In this document: positions 44,253-52,953 of the stretch, in pieces
Numbering within the stretch: the first letter of the stretch is position 1
Layout: each line of letters starts with the position of its first letter
Assembly: GCA_963776735.1 (NCBI GenBank)
Contig: CAVZNV010000023.1
Location: forward strand, 62,001 to 126,000
Direction: 5' to 3'
Length of the DNA stretch: 64,000 nucleotides
Source of the DNA: PALSA-612 sp963776735
Lineage (GTDB): Bacteria > Actinomycetota > Thermoleophilia > Gaiellales > Gaiellaceae
Translations under genes and position numbers: made by a program
The notes under the pieces: model-generated
Told to the model about the DNA's origin: nothing
Databases searched by the model: none
The model's input: the letters and a program-made list of their open reading frames with translations, nothing else

Positions 44253-45388
44253 TGCCAAGTAACACTGTGTTGCAAGGTCGGGGTCGGGGGCGGGTGCTCG
44301 AGACGTACGCGCGCCAGGACGTGACCTTCGTGTCCGGCGAGGGCTCGTGGCTCGTCGATGACGCGGGCGAGCGCTACCTCGACCTCGTCGCCGGGATCGC
44401 CGTCGTCGGGCTCGGCCACTGCCACCCGGCCCCTCTCGCCGCCGCGCGCGAGCAGCTCGACCGGCTCTGGCACACGTCGAACCTGTACTGGACGGAGCCG
44501 ATGGCCGCGCTCGCCGAGCGGCTCTCGGCGCGCTTCGGCGGCGCGCAGGCGTTCTTCTGCAACTCGGGAACCGAGGCCGTCGAGGCGGCGCTCAAGTACG
44601 CACGCAAGTCGACGGGCCGGCCCGGTCTCGTCGCCCTCGAAGGCTCGTTCCACGGGCGGACGATGGGGGCGCTGTCAGTGACCGGCCAGCCCTCGAAGCG
44701 CGAGGCGTTCGGCCCGCTCGTCCCAGGCGTCACCTTCGCGACGTTGAACGACGTCGAGTCGCTCGTCGCCGCGGCCCGGACGGACACGGGCGCGATTCTG
44801 ATCGAGCCGGTGCAGGGCGAGGGCGGCGTCAACCCGGCGACGGACGAGTTCCTCACCGCGGCGCGCACCCTCGCAGACGAGCTCGACGCCTTGCTCGTCT
44901 TCGACGAGGTGCAGACCGGCGTCGGCCGGACGGGCAGGTTCTTCTGCTTCGAGCAGACCGGCGTCCGGCCGGACGTCGTCACGCTCGCCAAGGGGCTTGC
45001 GAACGGACTGCCCATCGGCGCGCTGCTCGTCGCCGACGACGCGTCCGGCGCCTTCGTCCCCGGCGACCATGCGAGCACCTTCGGCGGCAACCCGGTCGCC
45101 TGCGCCGCGGCCTGCGCGGTCGTCGACGAGCTGACCGACGACCTGCTCGCCGAGGTGCGCGCGAAAGAGCAACTCGCGCGCGACGTCTTCCCGGCGTTCC
45201 GCGGCCGCGGGCTCCTGCTCGCGCTCGACGTCGGCCGGCCGGCGGGCGAGGTCGTCGACGCGGCTCTCGAGCGCGGCGTGCTCCTCTGCACCGCAGGCCC
45301 GGAGACGATTCGCATCACCCCACCGCTGACCATCACACCCGGCGAGCTCGAGAGCGGCCTCGCCGTGCTCGAGGAGGTGCTCGCGTGA
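44252..45388 (+). CDS. argD: Acetylornithine aminotransferase
   Basis: 378-residue PLP enzyme, class III. FFCNSGTEAVEAALKYAR, the LVFDEVQTGVGRTG segment and TLAKGLANGLPIGALL with the PLP lysine are all present, as is STFGGNPVACAAA. The first about 15 residues (MPSNTVLQGRGRGRVLE) are encoded by the second copy of the argB palindrome repeat. Overlaps argB by one base and argR by four. Because argF is absent here, ornithine carbamoyltransferase must be encoded elsewhere. Confidence 0.96.
   Translation: MPSNTVLQGRGRGRVLETYARQDVTFVSGEGSWLVDDAGERYLDLVAGIAVVGLGHCHPAPLAAAREQLDRLWHTSNLYWTEPMAALAERLSARFGGAQAFFCNSGTEAVEAALKYARKSTGRPGLVALEGSFHGRTMGALSVTGQPSKREAFGPLVPGVTFATLNDVESLVAAARTDTGAILIEPVQGEGGVNPATDEFLTAARTLADELDALLVFDEVQTGVGRTGRFFCFEQTGVRPDVVTLAKGLANGLPIGALLVADDASGAFVPGDHASTFGGNPVACAAACAVVDELTDDLLAEVRAKEQLARDVFPAFRGRGLLLALDVGRPAGEVVDAALERGVLLCTAGPETIRITPPLTITPGELESGLAVLEEVLA
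44261..44280. repeat. Second copy of the argB palindrome, left arm decayed
   Basis: AACACTGTGTTGCAAGGTCG matches the argB copy with one change (centre T for A). Only the inner left arm is kept. It spans codons 4-10 of argD. Confidence 0.7.
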
Positions 45389-45846
45389 ACAAGTTCGAGA
45401 GGCAGGGAGCGATTCTGCGCCTGGTGCAGGAGCGTCCGCTCGCGACGCAGGCCGAGGTCGCCGACGCACTGCGTCAGACAGGCATCGAGGCCGTGCAGAC
45501 GACGGTCTCCCGCGACATCGCGCAGCTCGGCCTGGTCAAGGTTCGCGCCGCCGACGGGCGCCTCGTCTATGCGCTCCCCGGTGCGGCCGACCTCGACCGC
45601 ATGGCCGAGCTGACGACCGCGCTCCGCCGCTGGACGAGCTCGATGACCGCTGCGAACGGCCTCGTCGTCGTCCGCACGCCGCGCGGCTACGCGACCCCGC
45701 TCGCGGACGCGATCGACGCCGCCGGGCTCGCCGACGTCGTGGGCACGGTCGCGGGCGAGAACACGATCTTCGTCGCGCCGAGGGACGGTGTGTCAGGCTC
45801 CGAGCTGGAGGAGCTGCTGCGGCACCATCTGGAGGGGGACACGTGA
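45385..45846 (+). CDS. argR: Arginine repressor
   Basis: 153 residues from a GTG. The winged-helix N terminus is KFERQGAILRLVQERPLATQ, with the TTVSRDIAQLGLVKV recognition helix. The C-terminal domain has the TIFVAPRDGVSGSELEELL oligomerisation region and GTVAGENT. It represses the arg genes when arginine binds. Likely target: the AT-rich patch at 41432-41460. Overlaps argD and argG by four bases each. Confidence 0.96.
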   Translation: MNKFERQGAILRLVQERPLATQAEVADALRQTGIEAVQTTVSRDIAQLGLVKVRAADGRLVYALPGAADLDRMAELTTALRRWTSSMTAANGLVVVRTPRGYATPLADAIDAAGLADVVGTVAGENTIFVAPRDGVSGSELEELLRHHLEGDT

Positions 45847-47180
45847 GCGACAGGCACGTCATCCTGAGCGCGCTTCCCGTCGGCGAACGGGTCGGCTTCG
45901 CGTTCTCGGGCGGCCTCGACACGTGCTGCGCGCTCGCCTGGATGCGCGAGAAAGGCGCTGTCCCGTCCGCGTTCACGGCCGATCTCGGCCAGTACGACGA
46001 GCCGGACATCTCGGCGATTCCCGACAAGGCCGCGCAATACGGGGCAGAGGACGCGTTCCTCGTCGACTGCAAGGAGGCGCTCGCCCGCGAGGGCATCGCC
46101 GCGCTCCAGTGCGGCGCCTTCCACATCCAGACGGCCGGCCGCCGCTACTTCAACACGACGCCGCTCGGCCGCGCGGTGACCGGGACGCTGCTCGTCCGCG
46201 AGATGAGCGAGCACGGCATCGACATCTGGGGCGACGGCTCGACGTACAAGGGCAACGACATCCAGCGCTTCTACCGCTACGGCCTGCTCGCGAACCCGCG
46301 CCTGAAGATCTACAAGCCGTGGCTGGACGAGAAGTTCGTCTCCGAGCTCGGCGGGCGCCGCGAGATGAGCGAATGGCTGGCCGAGCGCGGCATGCCCCAC
46401 GGCGCCTCCATCGACAAGGCGTATTCGACCGATGCCAACCTGCTCGGCGCGACGCACGAGGCGAAGGACCTCGAGCACCTGGGGACGAGCATGAAGATCG
46501 TCGAGCCGATCATGGGCGTCGCCCACTGGGACGCGGCTGTCGAGATCGAGCCCGAGGTCGTCGTCGTGCGGTTCGAGCACGGCGTCCCGGTGGCGATCGA
46601 CGGCGAGGAGATCGGCGACCCGGTCGAGCTGATCCGGCGCGCCAACGAGATCGGCGGCCGGCACGGGCTCGGCCTCTCCGACCAGATCGAGAACCGGGTC
46701 ATCGAGGCGAAGAGCCGCGGCATCTACGAGGCGCCCGGCATGGCGCTCCTCCACATCGCGTATGAGCGGCTGCTGACCGCGATCCACAACGAGGACACGC
46801 TCGACCGCTATGCGACGGAAGGACGGCTCCTCGGGCGGCTGCTGTACGAGGGCCGCTGGTTCGAGCCTCAGGCGCTGATGCTGCGCGACGCGCTGCAGCG
46901 CTGGGTCGCCGCCGTGATCACCGGCGAGGTGGCGGTCGAGCTACGGCGCGGCGAGGACTACACGATCGTCGACACCACCGGCGACTCGCTCTCGTACGAC
47001 CCGGAACGCCTGTCGATGGAGCGGAGCGCGACAGCGTTCACCGCCGCCGACCGCATCGGCCAGCTCGCCGTGCAGGTGAACGACATCGAAGACACGCGCC
47101 GCATGCTCTCCGCCCAGCGCGCGCTGCGGCTGCACGCCCCGGAAGGCCCGCTCGATCCGCTGGAGCTTGAGCCCGCGTGA
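45843..47180 (+). CDS. argG: Argininosuccinate synthase, long (E. coli-like) type
   Basis: 445 residues. FAFSGGLDTCCALAWMREKG holds the ATP-PPase loop, and the FNTTPLGRAVTGTLLV and IDIWGDGSTYKGNDIQRFYR segments are those of the longer E. coli-type ArgG rather than the about 400-residue form common in actinobacteria. It joins citrulline and aspartate. The long form may indicate transfer or an old paralogue. Overlaps argR and argH by four bases. Confidence 0.95.
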   Translation: MSDRHVILSALPVGERVGFAFSGGLDTCCALAWMREKGAVPSAFTADLGQYDEPDISAIPDKAAQYGAEDAFLVDCKEALAREGIAALQCGAFHIQTAGRRYFNTTPLGRAVTGTLLVREMSEHGIDIWGDGSTYKGNDIQRFYRYGLLANPRLKIYKPWLDEKFVSELGGRREMSEWLAERGMPHGASIDKAYSTDANLLGATHEAKDLEHLGTSMKIVEPIMGVAHWDAAVEIEPEVVVVRFEHGVPVAIDGEEIGDPVELIRRANEIGGRHGLGLSDQIENRVIEAKSRGIYEAPGMALLHIAYERLLTAIHNEDTLDRYATEGRLLGRLLYEGRWFEPQALMLRDALQRWVAAVITGEVAVELRRGEDYTIVDTTGDSLSYDPERLSMERSATAFTAADRIGQLAVQVNDIEDTRRMLSAQRALRLHAPEGPLDPLELEPA

Positions 47181-48394
47181 CGCTCTGGTCGGGCCGGGTC
47201 GAATCCGGCCTTGCGACGGAGGTCTGGGCGTTCCTGAAGGCGGACGACGCCGAATTGCTGCCGTACGACATCGCGGCGACGCGCACGCACGCGCGGCGGC
47301 TGCACGCGGCCGGCCTGCTCACGGACGACGAGCTCGCCGAGGTCTCCGAGCGGCTCGCCACGATCACGCCGGAAGACCTCGACCCGTCCGACGAAGACGT
47401 CCACTCTGCGCTCGAGCGGCTGCTCGGGCCGGTCGGCCGCAAGATCCACGCCGGCCGCTCGCGAAACGACCAGGTCGCGGCCGCCTTCCGGCTCTACGTC
47501 GAGGACGCGTCACGCGAAGCGGCGGACGCGATCGGACGCTTCGCGGAGGTCGTGCTCGACCGGGCCGAGGCCGAGGCGGACACGCCGATGCCGGGCTACA
47601 CGCACCTCCAGCGTGCGCAGCCGGTCACCGTCGGCCACCACCTGCTGGCGTGGACGGAGATGCTCGAGCGCGACCTCGGCCGTTTCCGCTTCGCGGCTGC
47701 TCAGGCGGCGCCGTCGCCGCTCGGGGCCGGGGCGCTCGCCGGTTCGACCGTGCCCCTCCCCGCTCCGGCAGCGCAGATGCGGAACTCGCTCGACGCCGTC
47801 TCCGACCGCGACTTCGCGCTCGACTACCTCTACGCCTGCGCCGTCTGCCACTCGCACCTGTCGCGGATCGGCGAGGAGCTCTGCCTGTGGGCGACGAGCG
47901 AGTTCGGCTTCGTGCAGCTGCCCGAAGCGGCTGCGACCGGGTCGTCGATGATGCCGCAGAAGCTGAACCCCGACGTGGCCGAGCTGGCGCGCGGCAAGGC
48001 GGGCACGGCGCTCGGCCGGCTGACCGGGCTGCTCGCGGTCGTCAAGGGCCTGCCGCTCGCCTACGACCGCGACCTGCAGGAGGACAAGGCACCCGTCTTC
48101 GCGGCGCGCCGCGACCTCGCCGGCACGCTTGCGGCGCTGACGGTGCTCGTCCGGGAGCTCGAGCTCGACCGCGGCAGGCTCGCCGCGGCGACGGCCGATC
48201 CGCTCCTCCTTGCCACGGACGCCGCCGAAGCGTTCGTCCGCGAGGGCGTGCCGTTCCGCGACGCGCACGAGCAGGTCGCAGCCGAGGTTCGCGCCGGGAC
48301 CTTCGAGGCGCCGTCCCCCGGCGACCGACCAGCGCCAGGCCCGGGCTCGGCCCGCGAGGCGGTCGCGGCCGCCCGTGCCCGTTGGTCCGGCTGA
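47177..48394 (+). CDS. argH: Argininosuccinate lyase
   Basis: 405 residues, GTG start in the argG stop. Conserved DEDVHSALE, KIHAGRSRNDQVA, TPMPGYTHLQRAQPVTVGHH and the signature GSSMMPQKLNPDVAE are present. It cleaves argininosuccinate to arginine and fumarate. It is somewhat shorter than the usual about 460 residues, mostly at the C terminus. Last gene of the arg operon. Confidence 0.96.
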   Translation: MTLWSGRVESGLATEVWAFLKADDAELLPYDIAATRTHARRLHAAGLLTDDELAEVSERLATITPEDLDPSDEDVHSALERLLGPVGRKIHAGRSRNDQVAAAFRLYVEDASREAADAIGRFAEVVLDRAEAEADTPMPGYTHLQRAQPVTVGHHLLAWTEMLERDLGRFRFAAAQAAPSPLGAGALAGSTVPLPAPAAQMRNSLDAVSDRDFALDYLYACAVCHSHLSRIGEELCLWATSEFGFVQLPEAAATGSSMMPQKLNPDVAELARGKAGTALGRLTGLLAVVKGLPLAYDRDLQEDKAPVFAARRDLAGTLAALTVLVRELELDRGRLAAATADPLLLATDAAEAFVREGVPFRDAHEQVAAEVRAGTFEAPSPGDRPAPGPGSAREAVAAARARWSG

Positions 48395-48415
48395 GCTTCT
48401 GCTTCACTGGCGGCG

Positions 48416-48820
48416 ATGAAGACGAGACTGATCGCGCTCGCAGCAGGCGCCGCACTGCTCGCAGCCGGAGCCGCGTCCGCCTCGAGCTCGATCGCAGGCG
48501 TCTACGTCACGACGGTCACGGGCAAGACACCGGCGAACCTGAACGGCGACTGGGCGATCCGGATCGAGCCGACCGGGAAGTACGAGATCGAGAAGCGAGT
48601 CGGCAACTACGCCCAGCTCGTCGTCGTCGGACACGGGAAGATCGCCGGAAGCACGATCACGTTCCGGAAGGAGACTGGCCTTGCAGCCTGCACCGGCAAG
48701 CAGGCCGTCGGACGGTACGGCTGGTCGTTGAAAGGCACGACGCTGAAGTTCGTTCGCTACTCGGACAAGTGCGTCGGCCGCCGGATCCTGCTCGCCGGCA
48801 AGATCACGAAGGTGCGGTAA
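48416..48820 (+). CDS. Secreted small beta-rich protein
   Basis: 134 residues with a signal peptide (TRLIALAAGAALLAAGAASA) and a beta-rich mature part (AGVYVTTVTG, NGDWAIRIEPTGKYEIEK, GRYGWSLKGTTLKFVRYS). Two cysteines. The lipocalin-like pattern is a guess. Its end overlaps the convergent histidine kinase gene by 17 bases. Confidence 0.7.
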   Translation: MKTRLIALAAGAALLAAGAASASSSIAGVYVTTVTGKTPANLNGDWAIRIEPTGKYEIEKRVGNYAQLVVVGHGKIAGSTITFRKETGLAACTGKQAVGRYGWSLKGTTLKFVRYSDKCVGRRILLAGKITKVR

Positions 48821-50207
48821 CCGGCTCCGGATCGCCGACGACGGCGTCGACCCCTTCGACGGGCAGCCTGACCACGAACGTCGTTCCGCGACCGACCTTG
48901 CTGTCGACCGACACCGAGCCGCCCATCCGGTCCGTCAGCTCCTTCACGATCGCGAGCCCGAGGCCAGAGCCGATCCGCGCACGGCCGTCCGGGTTGCGGT
49001 CGTGGAGATAGAAGCGCTCGAACGTGTGCGGGAGATCCTGCGGCGGCAGCCCGACGCCCGTGTCCTCGACCGCGAGCATCCCGGCGCCCGCGCGTACGCG
49101 CACGGTGCCGCCCGCGGGCGTCGACCGGAGCGCGTTCTCGACGAGGTTCGAGCCGATCTGGAGGGCGCGATCCTGGTCGGCCGTCGCCGGAGCGGGCTCG
49201 TCGGCGTCGCACTCGAGCTCGACACCGGCCGCCCTCGCCTCCGCCTCGTACCGCCGGACGACCTCCCGGGCGACCTCACCGAGGTCGATCCGCTCGTGGT
49301 GGACGACGAACTCGCGCCGGTTCATCCGCGCCAGGTCGAGCAGGTCGCGGACGAGCCGCTCGAGCCGCCGCGCCTCCTCCCTGATCGTCGCCGCCGCCTC
49401 GTCGCTCGTGAACACGCCGTCCTCGAGCCCCTCGGCGTACCCGCGGATCGCCGCCAGCGGCGTCTTCAGCTCGTGACTGACCGAGAGCAGGAAGTTGCGC
49501 TCCGCCTCGCGAGCCTTGTTGAGCTGGGAGGCCATGTCGTTGAACGTCTGCGCGAGGATGGCCAACTCCGCCGAGCCGGCAAGCGGAACCGGTTCGGGAG
49601 AGATGCCCTGCGCGAGACTCCGCGTCGCCTGCGCGACGCGGCGCACCGGGCCGGCGATCCAGCGCGCCAGGATCAGCGAGCAGAGCGCCGCCAGCGCGGC
49701 GCCGATGGCCCCGCCGATCAGGAGCGCGCGCAGGTACGGACCCCAGCCCGCGGCCCGGAGGCTCGCCGGCCGGAGCAGGATGAACGCCTTTCCCGGCCGA
49801 TTGTGGATGTTCGCCGCGGCGGCGTCGAGGAACCTCGTCCCGCCCTTGGTCACGGTGCCCTTCGCCGACCCCGCTGCGACCAGCGCCGCCCGCTGCGCGG
49901 GCGGAAGGTAGTCGGGCGGCGACTTCACCGGGAACACCTGGATCTGCTCGTGCTGGCCGCCGAGCACCGTGTTCAGGTGCTTCACGTTCGCCGGGCTGAA
50001 GGGGTAGATGTTGCTCTCCTGGTCGTTCTTGAGCAGCTCCGCCTGGCGGTTGAGGCCGTCGATGTTGGCCGACTCGACCGCGTTGCGGGTCAGAAGGGCG
50101 CCGACGCCCATCGAGATGCCGATCGACACGAGCACGATCAGCACCGTCGCGAAGAAGAGCCGCCGCCACAGCGGCGGGAACGAGCGCAGCGAGCGCTCGG
50201 GGCTCAC
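48804..50207 (-). CDS. Two-component sensor histidine kinase
   Basis: 467 residues from a GTG. A transmembrane helix (about 14-36), an extracytoplasmic domain (about 40-160), a second helix (about 172-196), HAMP, the H-box FLLSVSHELKTPLAAIRGY and the N-box IGSNLVENALRS with later G-boxes are present. It overlaps the response regulator by GTGA. The signal is unknown; the secreted protein of the same operon may be part of sensing. Confidence 0.93.
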   Translation of the reverse strand: MSPERSLRSFPPLWRRLFFATVLIVLVSIGISMGVGALLTRNAVESANIDGLNRQAELLKNDQESNIYPFSPANVKHLNTVLGGQHEQIQVFPVKSPPDYLPPAQRAALVAAGSAKGTVTKGGTRFLDAAAANIHNRPGKAFILLRPASLRAAGWGPYLRALLIGGAIGAALAALCSLILARWIAGPVRRVAQATRSLAQGISPEPVPLAGSAELAILAQTFNDMASQLNKAREAERNFLLSVSHELKTPLAAIRGYAEGLEDGVFTSDEAAATIREEARRLERLVRDLLDLARMNRREFVVHHERIDLGEVAREVVRRYEAEARAAGVELECDADEPAPATADQDRALQIGSNLVENALRSTPAGGTVRVRAGAGMLAVEDTGVGLPPQDLPHTFERFYLHDRNPDGRARIGSGLGLAIVKELTDRMGGSVSVDSKVGRGTTFVVRLPVEGVDAVVGDPEPVTAPS

Positions 50208-50917
50208 GGCGTGACGGCTTTGTACCCGGCTCCGCGCACCGTGCGGATCAGCTCGGGACGGCCGAGCTTGCGTCGCAGCTGGCCGACGTGGACGTCGACC
50301 GTCCGGGTGCCGCCCGGGTAGCTCATGCCCCAGACGCGGTCGAGCAGCCGGTCGCGCGAGTGCACGACGCCGGGGCTCTCGACGAAGTAGGTCAGCAGGT
50401 CGAACTCCTTCGCCGTCAGCTCGACCTGGCTCCCGTCGACGGTGACCTCGCGGCCCTCGACGTCGATCGTCACGTCGCCGAGCGCGAGCATGTTCTCGCG
50501 CGGAGCGGGCTCGGCGCGCCGGAGGATCGCCTTCACACGCGCGAGCAGCTCGCGCGGCGAGAACGGCTTCGGAACGTAGTCGTCGGCGCCGATCTCGAGC
50601 CCGGCGACGCGGTCGGGCTCCTCGTCGCGCGCGGTGAGCATGATGATCGGGACCGCCGACCGTGCCCGCAGGCGCCGGCAGACCTCGAAGCCGTCCACGC
50701 CGGGAAGCCCGATGTCGAGGACGACCAGCCGGACAGGGTGACGAGTGAACTCGGCCAGCGCCTCCTCTCCGGTGCGCACCCAGAGGACGCGGAACCCGTT
50801 GCGGTCGAGGTAGGTGCGGACGAGCGTCCCGACCGACTCCTCGTCCTCGACGAGCATGATCAACCCGCCCGTGGCACGGCTCGACGGCATCGTCCGTCCT
50901 CCGATCAGCGTGCTCAC
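50204..50917 (-). CDS. OmpR/PhoB-type response regulator
   Basis: 237 residues. The receiver domain has VEDEESVGTLV, the phospho-acceptor in VVLDIGLPGVDGFEV, MLTARDEEPDRV and the Lys in YVPKPFSPREL. A winged helix follows with TVDVHVGQLRRKLGRP and IRTVRGAGYK. The first nine residues may not be used; MPSSRATGG (ATG at 50890) is an alternative start. The GTG at 50917 overlaps the secreted-protein gene by four bases. Confidence 0.94.
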   Translation of the reverse strand: MSTLIGGRTMPSSRATGGLIMLVEDEESVGTLVRTYLDRNGFRVLWVRTGEEALAEFTRHPVRLVVLDIGLPGVDGFEVCRRLRARSAVPIIMLTARDEEPDRVAGLEIGADDYVPKPFSPRELLARVKAILRRAEPAPRENMLALGDVTIDVEGREVTVDGSQVELTAKEFDLLTYFVESPGVVHSRDRLLDRVWGMSYPGGTRTVDVHVGQLRRKLGRPELIRTVRGAGYKAVTP

Positions 50918-51651
50918 CGGGCGAATCCCACGACAGTCGGCGCCAGCAACACCTGCTGTGCAGCGGCGGTGTCGACGCGCACCGTGATCGCTTCCAGGCC
51001 CTTGACGATCGCGCTGGTGTCGACCGCGACGCCGTTCTCGCTGACGGCCGCCGTCGGCGCGACGGCAATGGCCTGCCGCGTTCCGTCCCGCTCGAGGAGC
51101 GTGACCGAGCCGGGATGGACGGCCGTGATCTTGCCCTCGTCGATCTGGACGTCCTGCACCTTCCCCGCGAACGTGACGATCTCGGCCCGCGCGAGCGTCG
51201 GACCGAACAGCGCCTTGCCGAGTGCCCGCGCCGTCGCGGAGGGCCGGACGAGCATGGCGGCGCCGCCGTTGTCGGTCAGCGTGACCACCCGTGTGCCGCG
51301 CAGACCGATCGCGACCCCGGCCAGGCGACCGCCGGGCATCTGCGTCTGGCTGTTGAGCGCGACCGTCTGGCGGGTACCGTCCCGCTCGAGCAGGTCGATC
51401 GCGTTCGGCCGCACGGCGATCACTCGTCCTTCGTCGATCCGGTAATCGTGCACGACCCGGCCGACGACGGTGAGCACCTCCGCCCGTGTGAAGGTGCTCG
51501 TGAAATAGGTCTGGGCGAGGCTGCGCGCGATGGTGGGCGGAGCGACCTTCGCGCTCTGCGCCGCCGTCGCCGCGGTCAGCGCGACGACGAGCGATGCGCC
51601 CGCGGCGAACAGCGTTCTGGCGCGCGCGAGCGGTTGGCGGCGTACCCTCAT
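50914..51651 (-). CDS. Secreted protein with two copies of an about 85-residue repeat
   Basis: 245 residues. After a signal peptide (about 1-35) the sequence duplicates itself: ARSLAQTYFTSTFTRAEVLT...GRVVHDYRIDEGRV..LLERDGTRQTVA and ALGKALFGPTLARAEIVTFAG..VQDVQIDEGKITAV..LLERDGTRQAIA. Each repeat is beta-rich and resembles DUF5666/OB-like secreted domains. It is first in the operon with the regulator and kinase, a setting that suggests a sensor accessory or target. Confidence 0.78.
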   Translation of the reverse strand: MRVRRQPLARARTLFAAGASLVVALTAATAAQSAKVAPPTIARSLAQTYFTSTFTRAEVLTVVGRVVHDYRIDEGRVIAVRPNAIDLLERDGTRQTVALNSQTQMPGGRLAGVAIGLRGTRVVTLTDNGGAAMLVRPSATARALGKALFGPTLARAEIVTFAGKVQDVQIDEGKITAVHPGSVTLLERDGTRQAIAVAPTAAVSENGVAVDTSAIVKGLEAITVRVDTAAAQQVLLAPTVVGFAR

Positions 51652-51677
51652 TCTGTCTCCATCCTCGGTACCACGAA

Positions 51678-52919
51678 TCAACCCTGGATATTCACTCTGT
51701 AAGCCGGGTGTAAAACAGGCTCCGTAGCAGCCCAATTGTGCCCGTCCGGTGCTCTGTCGCGGCGTGGACGGACGAGCTCGGCCGACGCGAGGAGCTCCTC
51801 GACCGTCTCCGCGACGTCCAACCTGGACTCGAGCAGGCTGATCTTGTCCGGCGCGGCGCGCGTCTCGGCGAGCGGGCTGGCGAAGAGCGTGCAGCAGTCT
51901 TCTGCCGGAAGGGCAGACACCTCGTAGGTCCCGATCCCTTTCGCCTCGGCCACGATCTCGGCCTTGTCCCACGCGACGAGCGGGCGCAGAACGGGCAGAT
52001 CGGCGGCGCGCTCGACGACACCCATGTTGTGGAGCGTCTGCGACGAGACCTGTCCGAGCGAATCACCCGTCACGAGCGCCTCGTCCGCCTCGCGCCGGGC
52101 GAGAGCCGAGGCGACCTTCAGCATCAGCCGCCGCTGAGTCAGCACCTGCAGCCGGCCCGCTCCGGCGGCCGCGATCCGGCGCTGCGCAGCGCCGAAGGGC
52201 ACGAGGAAGAGCCGGGAGCCGCCCTGGAAGCGGTCGAGCTGGGCGACGTGGGCGTACGACTTGTAGATCGACTCCGGCCCCGTGTACGGGCGGCCGCTGA
52301 AGTGGACGTAGTCGCAGCGCAGTCCGCGCTTCATCGCGCGGTAGGCGGCGACGGGCGAGTCGATGCCTCCCGAGAGCAGCACGAGCGCGCGGCCCGAGAC
52401 GCCCACGGGCAGACCGCCGCGGCCGGGGATCTTCTCGGTGAAGACGAAGATCTCGCGCTTGTCGACCTCGACGAACAGCTCCAGGTCGGGACGGGTCAGG
52501 TCGACGCCGAGCCCGAGCGCGTCCTGAACCGACCGGCCGACGAGGGTCGCGATCTCGCGCGAGTCGAGCGCGAACGTCTTGTCCCGGCGCCGCGCGCGCA
52601 CCGCGAACGTCGCGCCCTGCCGCGCGCGCAGAAGGTCGATCGCCGCGGCACAGACGGCCTCCGGAGTCTTCTCGATCACGACCGCCGGGTGCAGCAGACT
52701 GGCGCCGAGGAGGTCGCGTGCGCGCTTGACGAGCTCGTCGGGCGGAGCCGGAGAGAGGACAGCGAGCGCGCCGCCGCGCTGCCGGAGCTCGAGCGGCCCG
52801 AGATCGCGGAGGAGCCGGACGACGTTGCGGCGAAGCTGCCCGTAGAAGAGCGACCGGTTCCGTCCCTTGAGCACGATCTCGCCGAACTTGATCAGGACGC
52901 AGCCTCGCACCCTGACCAC
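51678..52919 (-). CDS. thiI: tRNA 4-thiouridine synthetase ThiI without rhodanese domain
   Basis: 413 residues. The N-terminal ferredoxin-like/THUMP part (CVLIKFGEIVLKGRNRSLF), PP-loop LLSGGIDSPVAAYRAMKRG and EDCCTLFAS are present. The C-terminal rhodanese domain of E. coli ThiI is absent, common in other groups. It adds sulfur at U8 of tRNA and may also help thiazole synthesis. Starts at GTG 52919 or GTG 52910 are both possible. Confidence 0.9.
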   Translation of the reverse strand: MVRVRGCVLIKFGEIVLKGRNRSLFYGQLRRNVVRLLRDLGPLELRQRGGALAVLSPAPPDELVKRARDLLGASLLHPAVVIEKTPEAVCAAAIDLLRARQGATFAVRARRRDKTFALDSREIATLVGRSVQDALGLGVDLTRPDLELFVEVDKREIFVFTEKIPGRGGLPVGVSGRALVLLSGGIDSPVAAYRAMKRGLRCDYVHFSGRPYTGPESIYKSYAHVAQLDRFQGGSRLFLVPFGAAQRRIAAAGAGRLQVLTQRRLMLKVASALARREADEALVTGDSLGQVSSQTLHNMGVVERAADLPVLRPLVAWDKAEIVAEAKGIGTYEVSALPAEDCCTLFASPLAETRAAPDKISLLESRLDVAETVEELLASAELVRPRRDRAPDGHNWAATEPVLHPAYRVNIQG

Positions 52920-52953
52920 TCTAGTCCGGAGGCGAGCTAGGCTGGCCTCCGGG

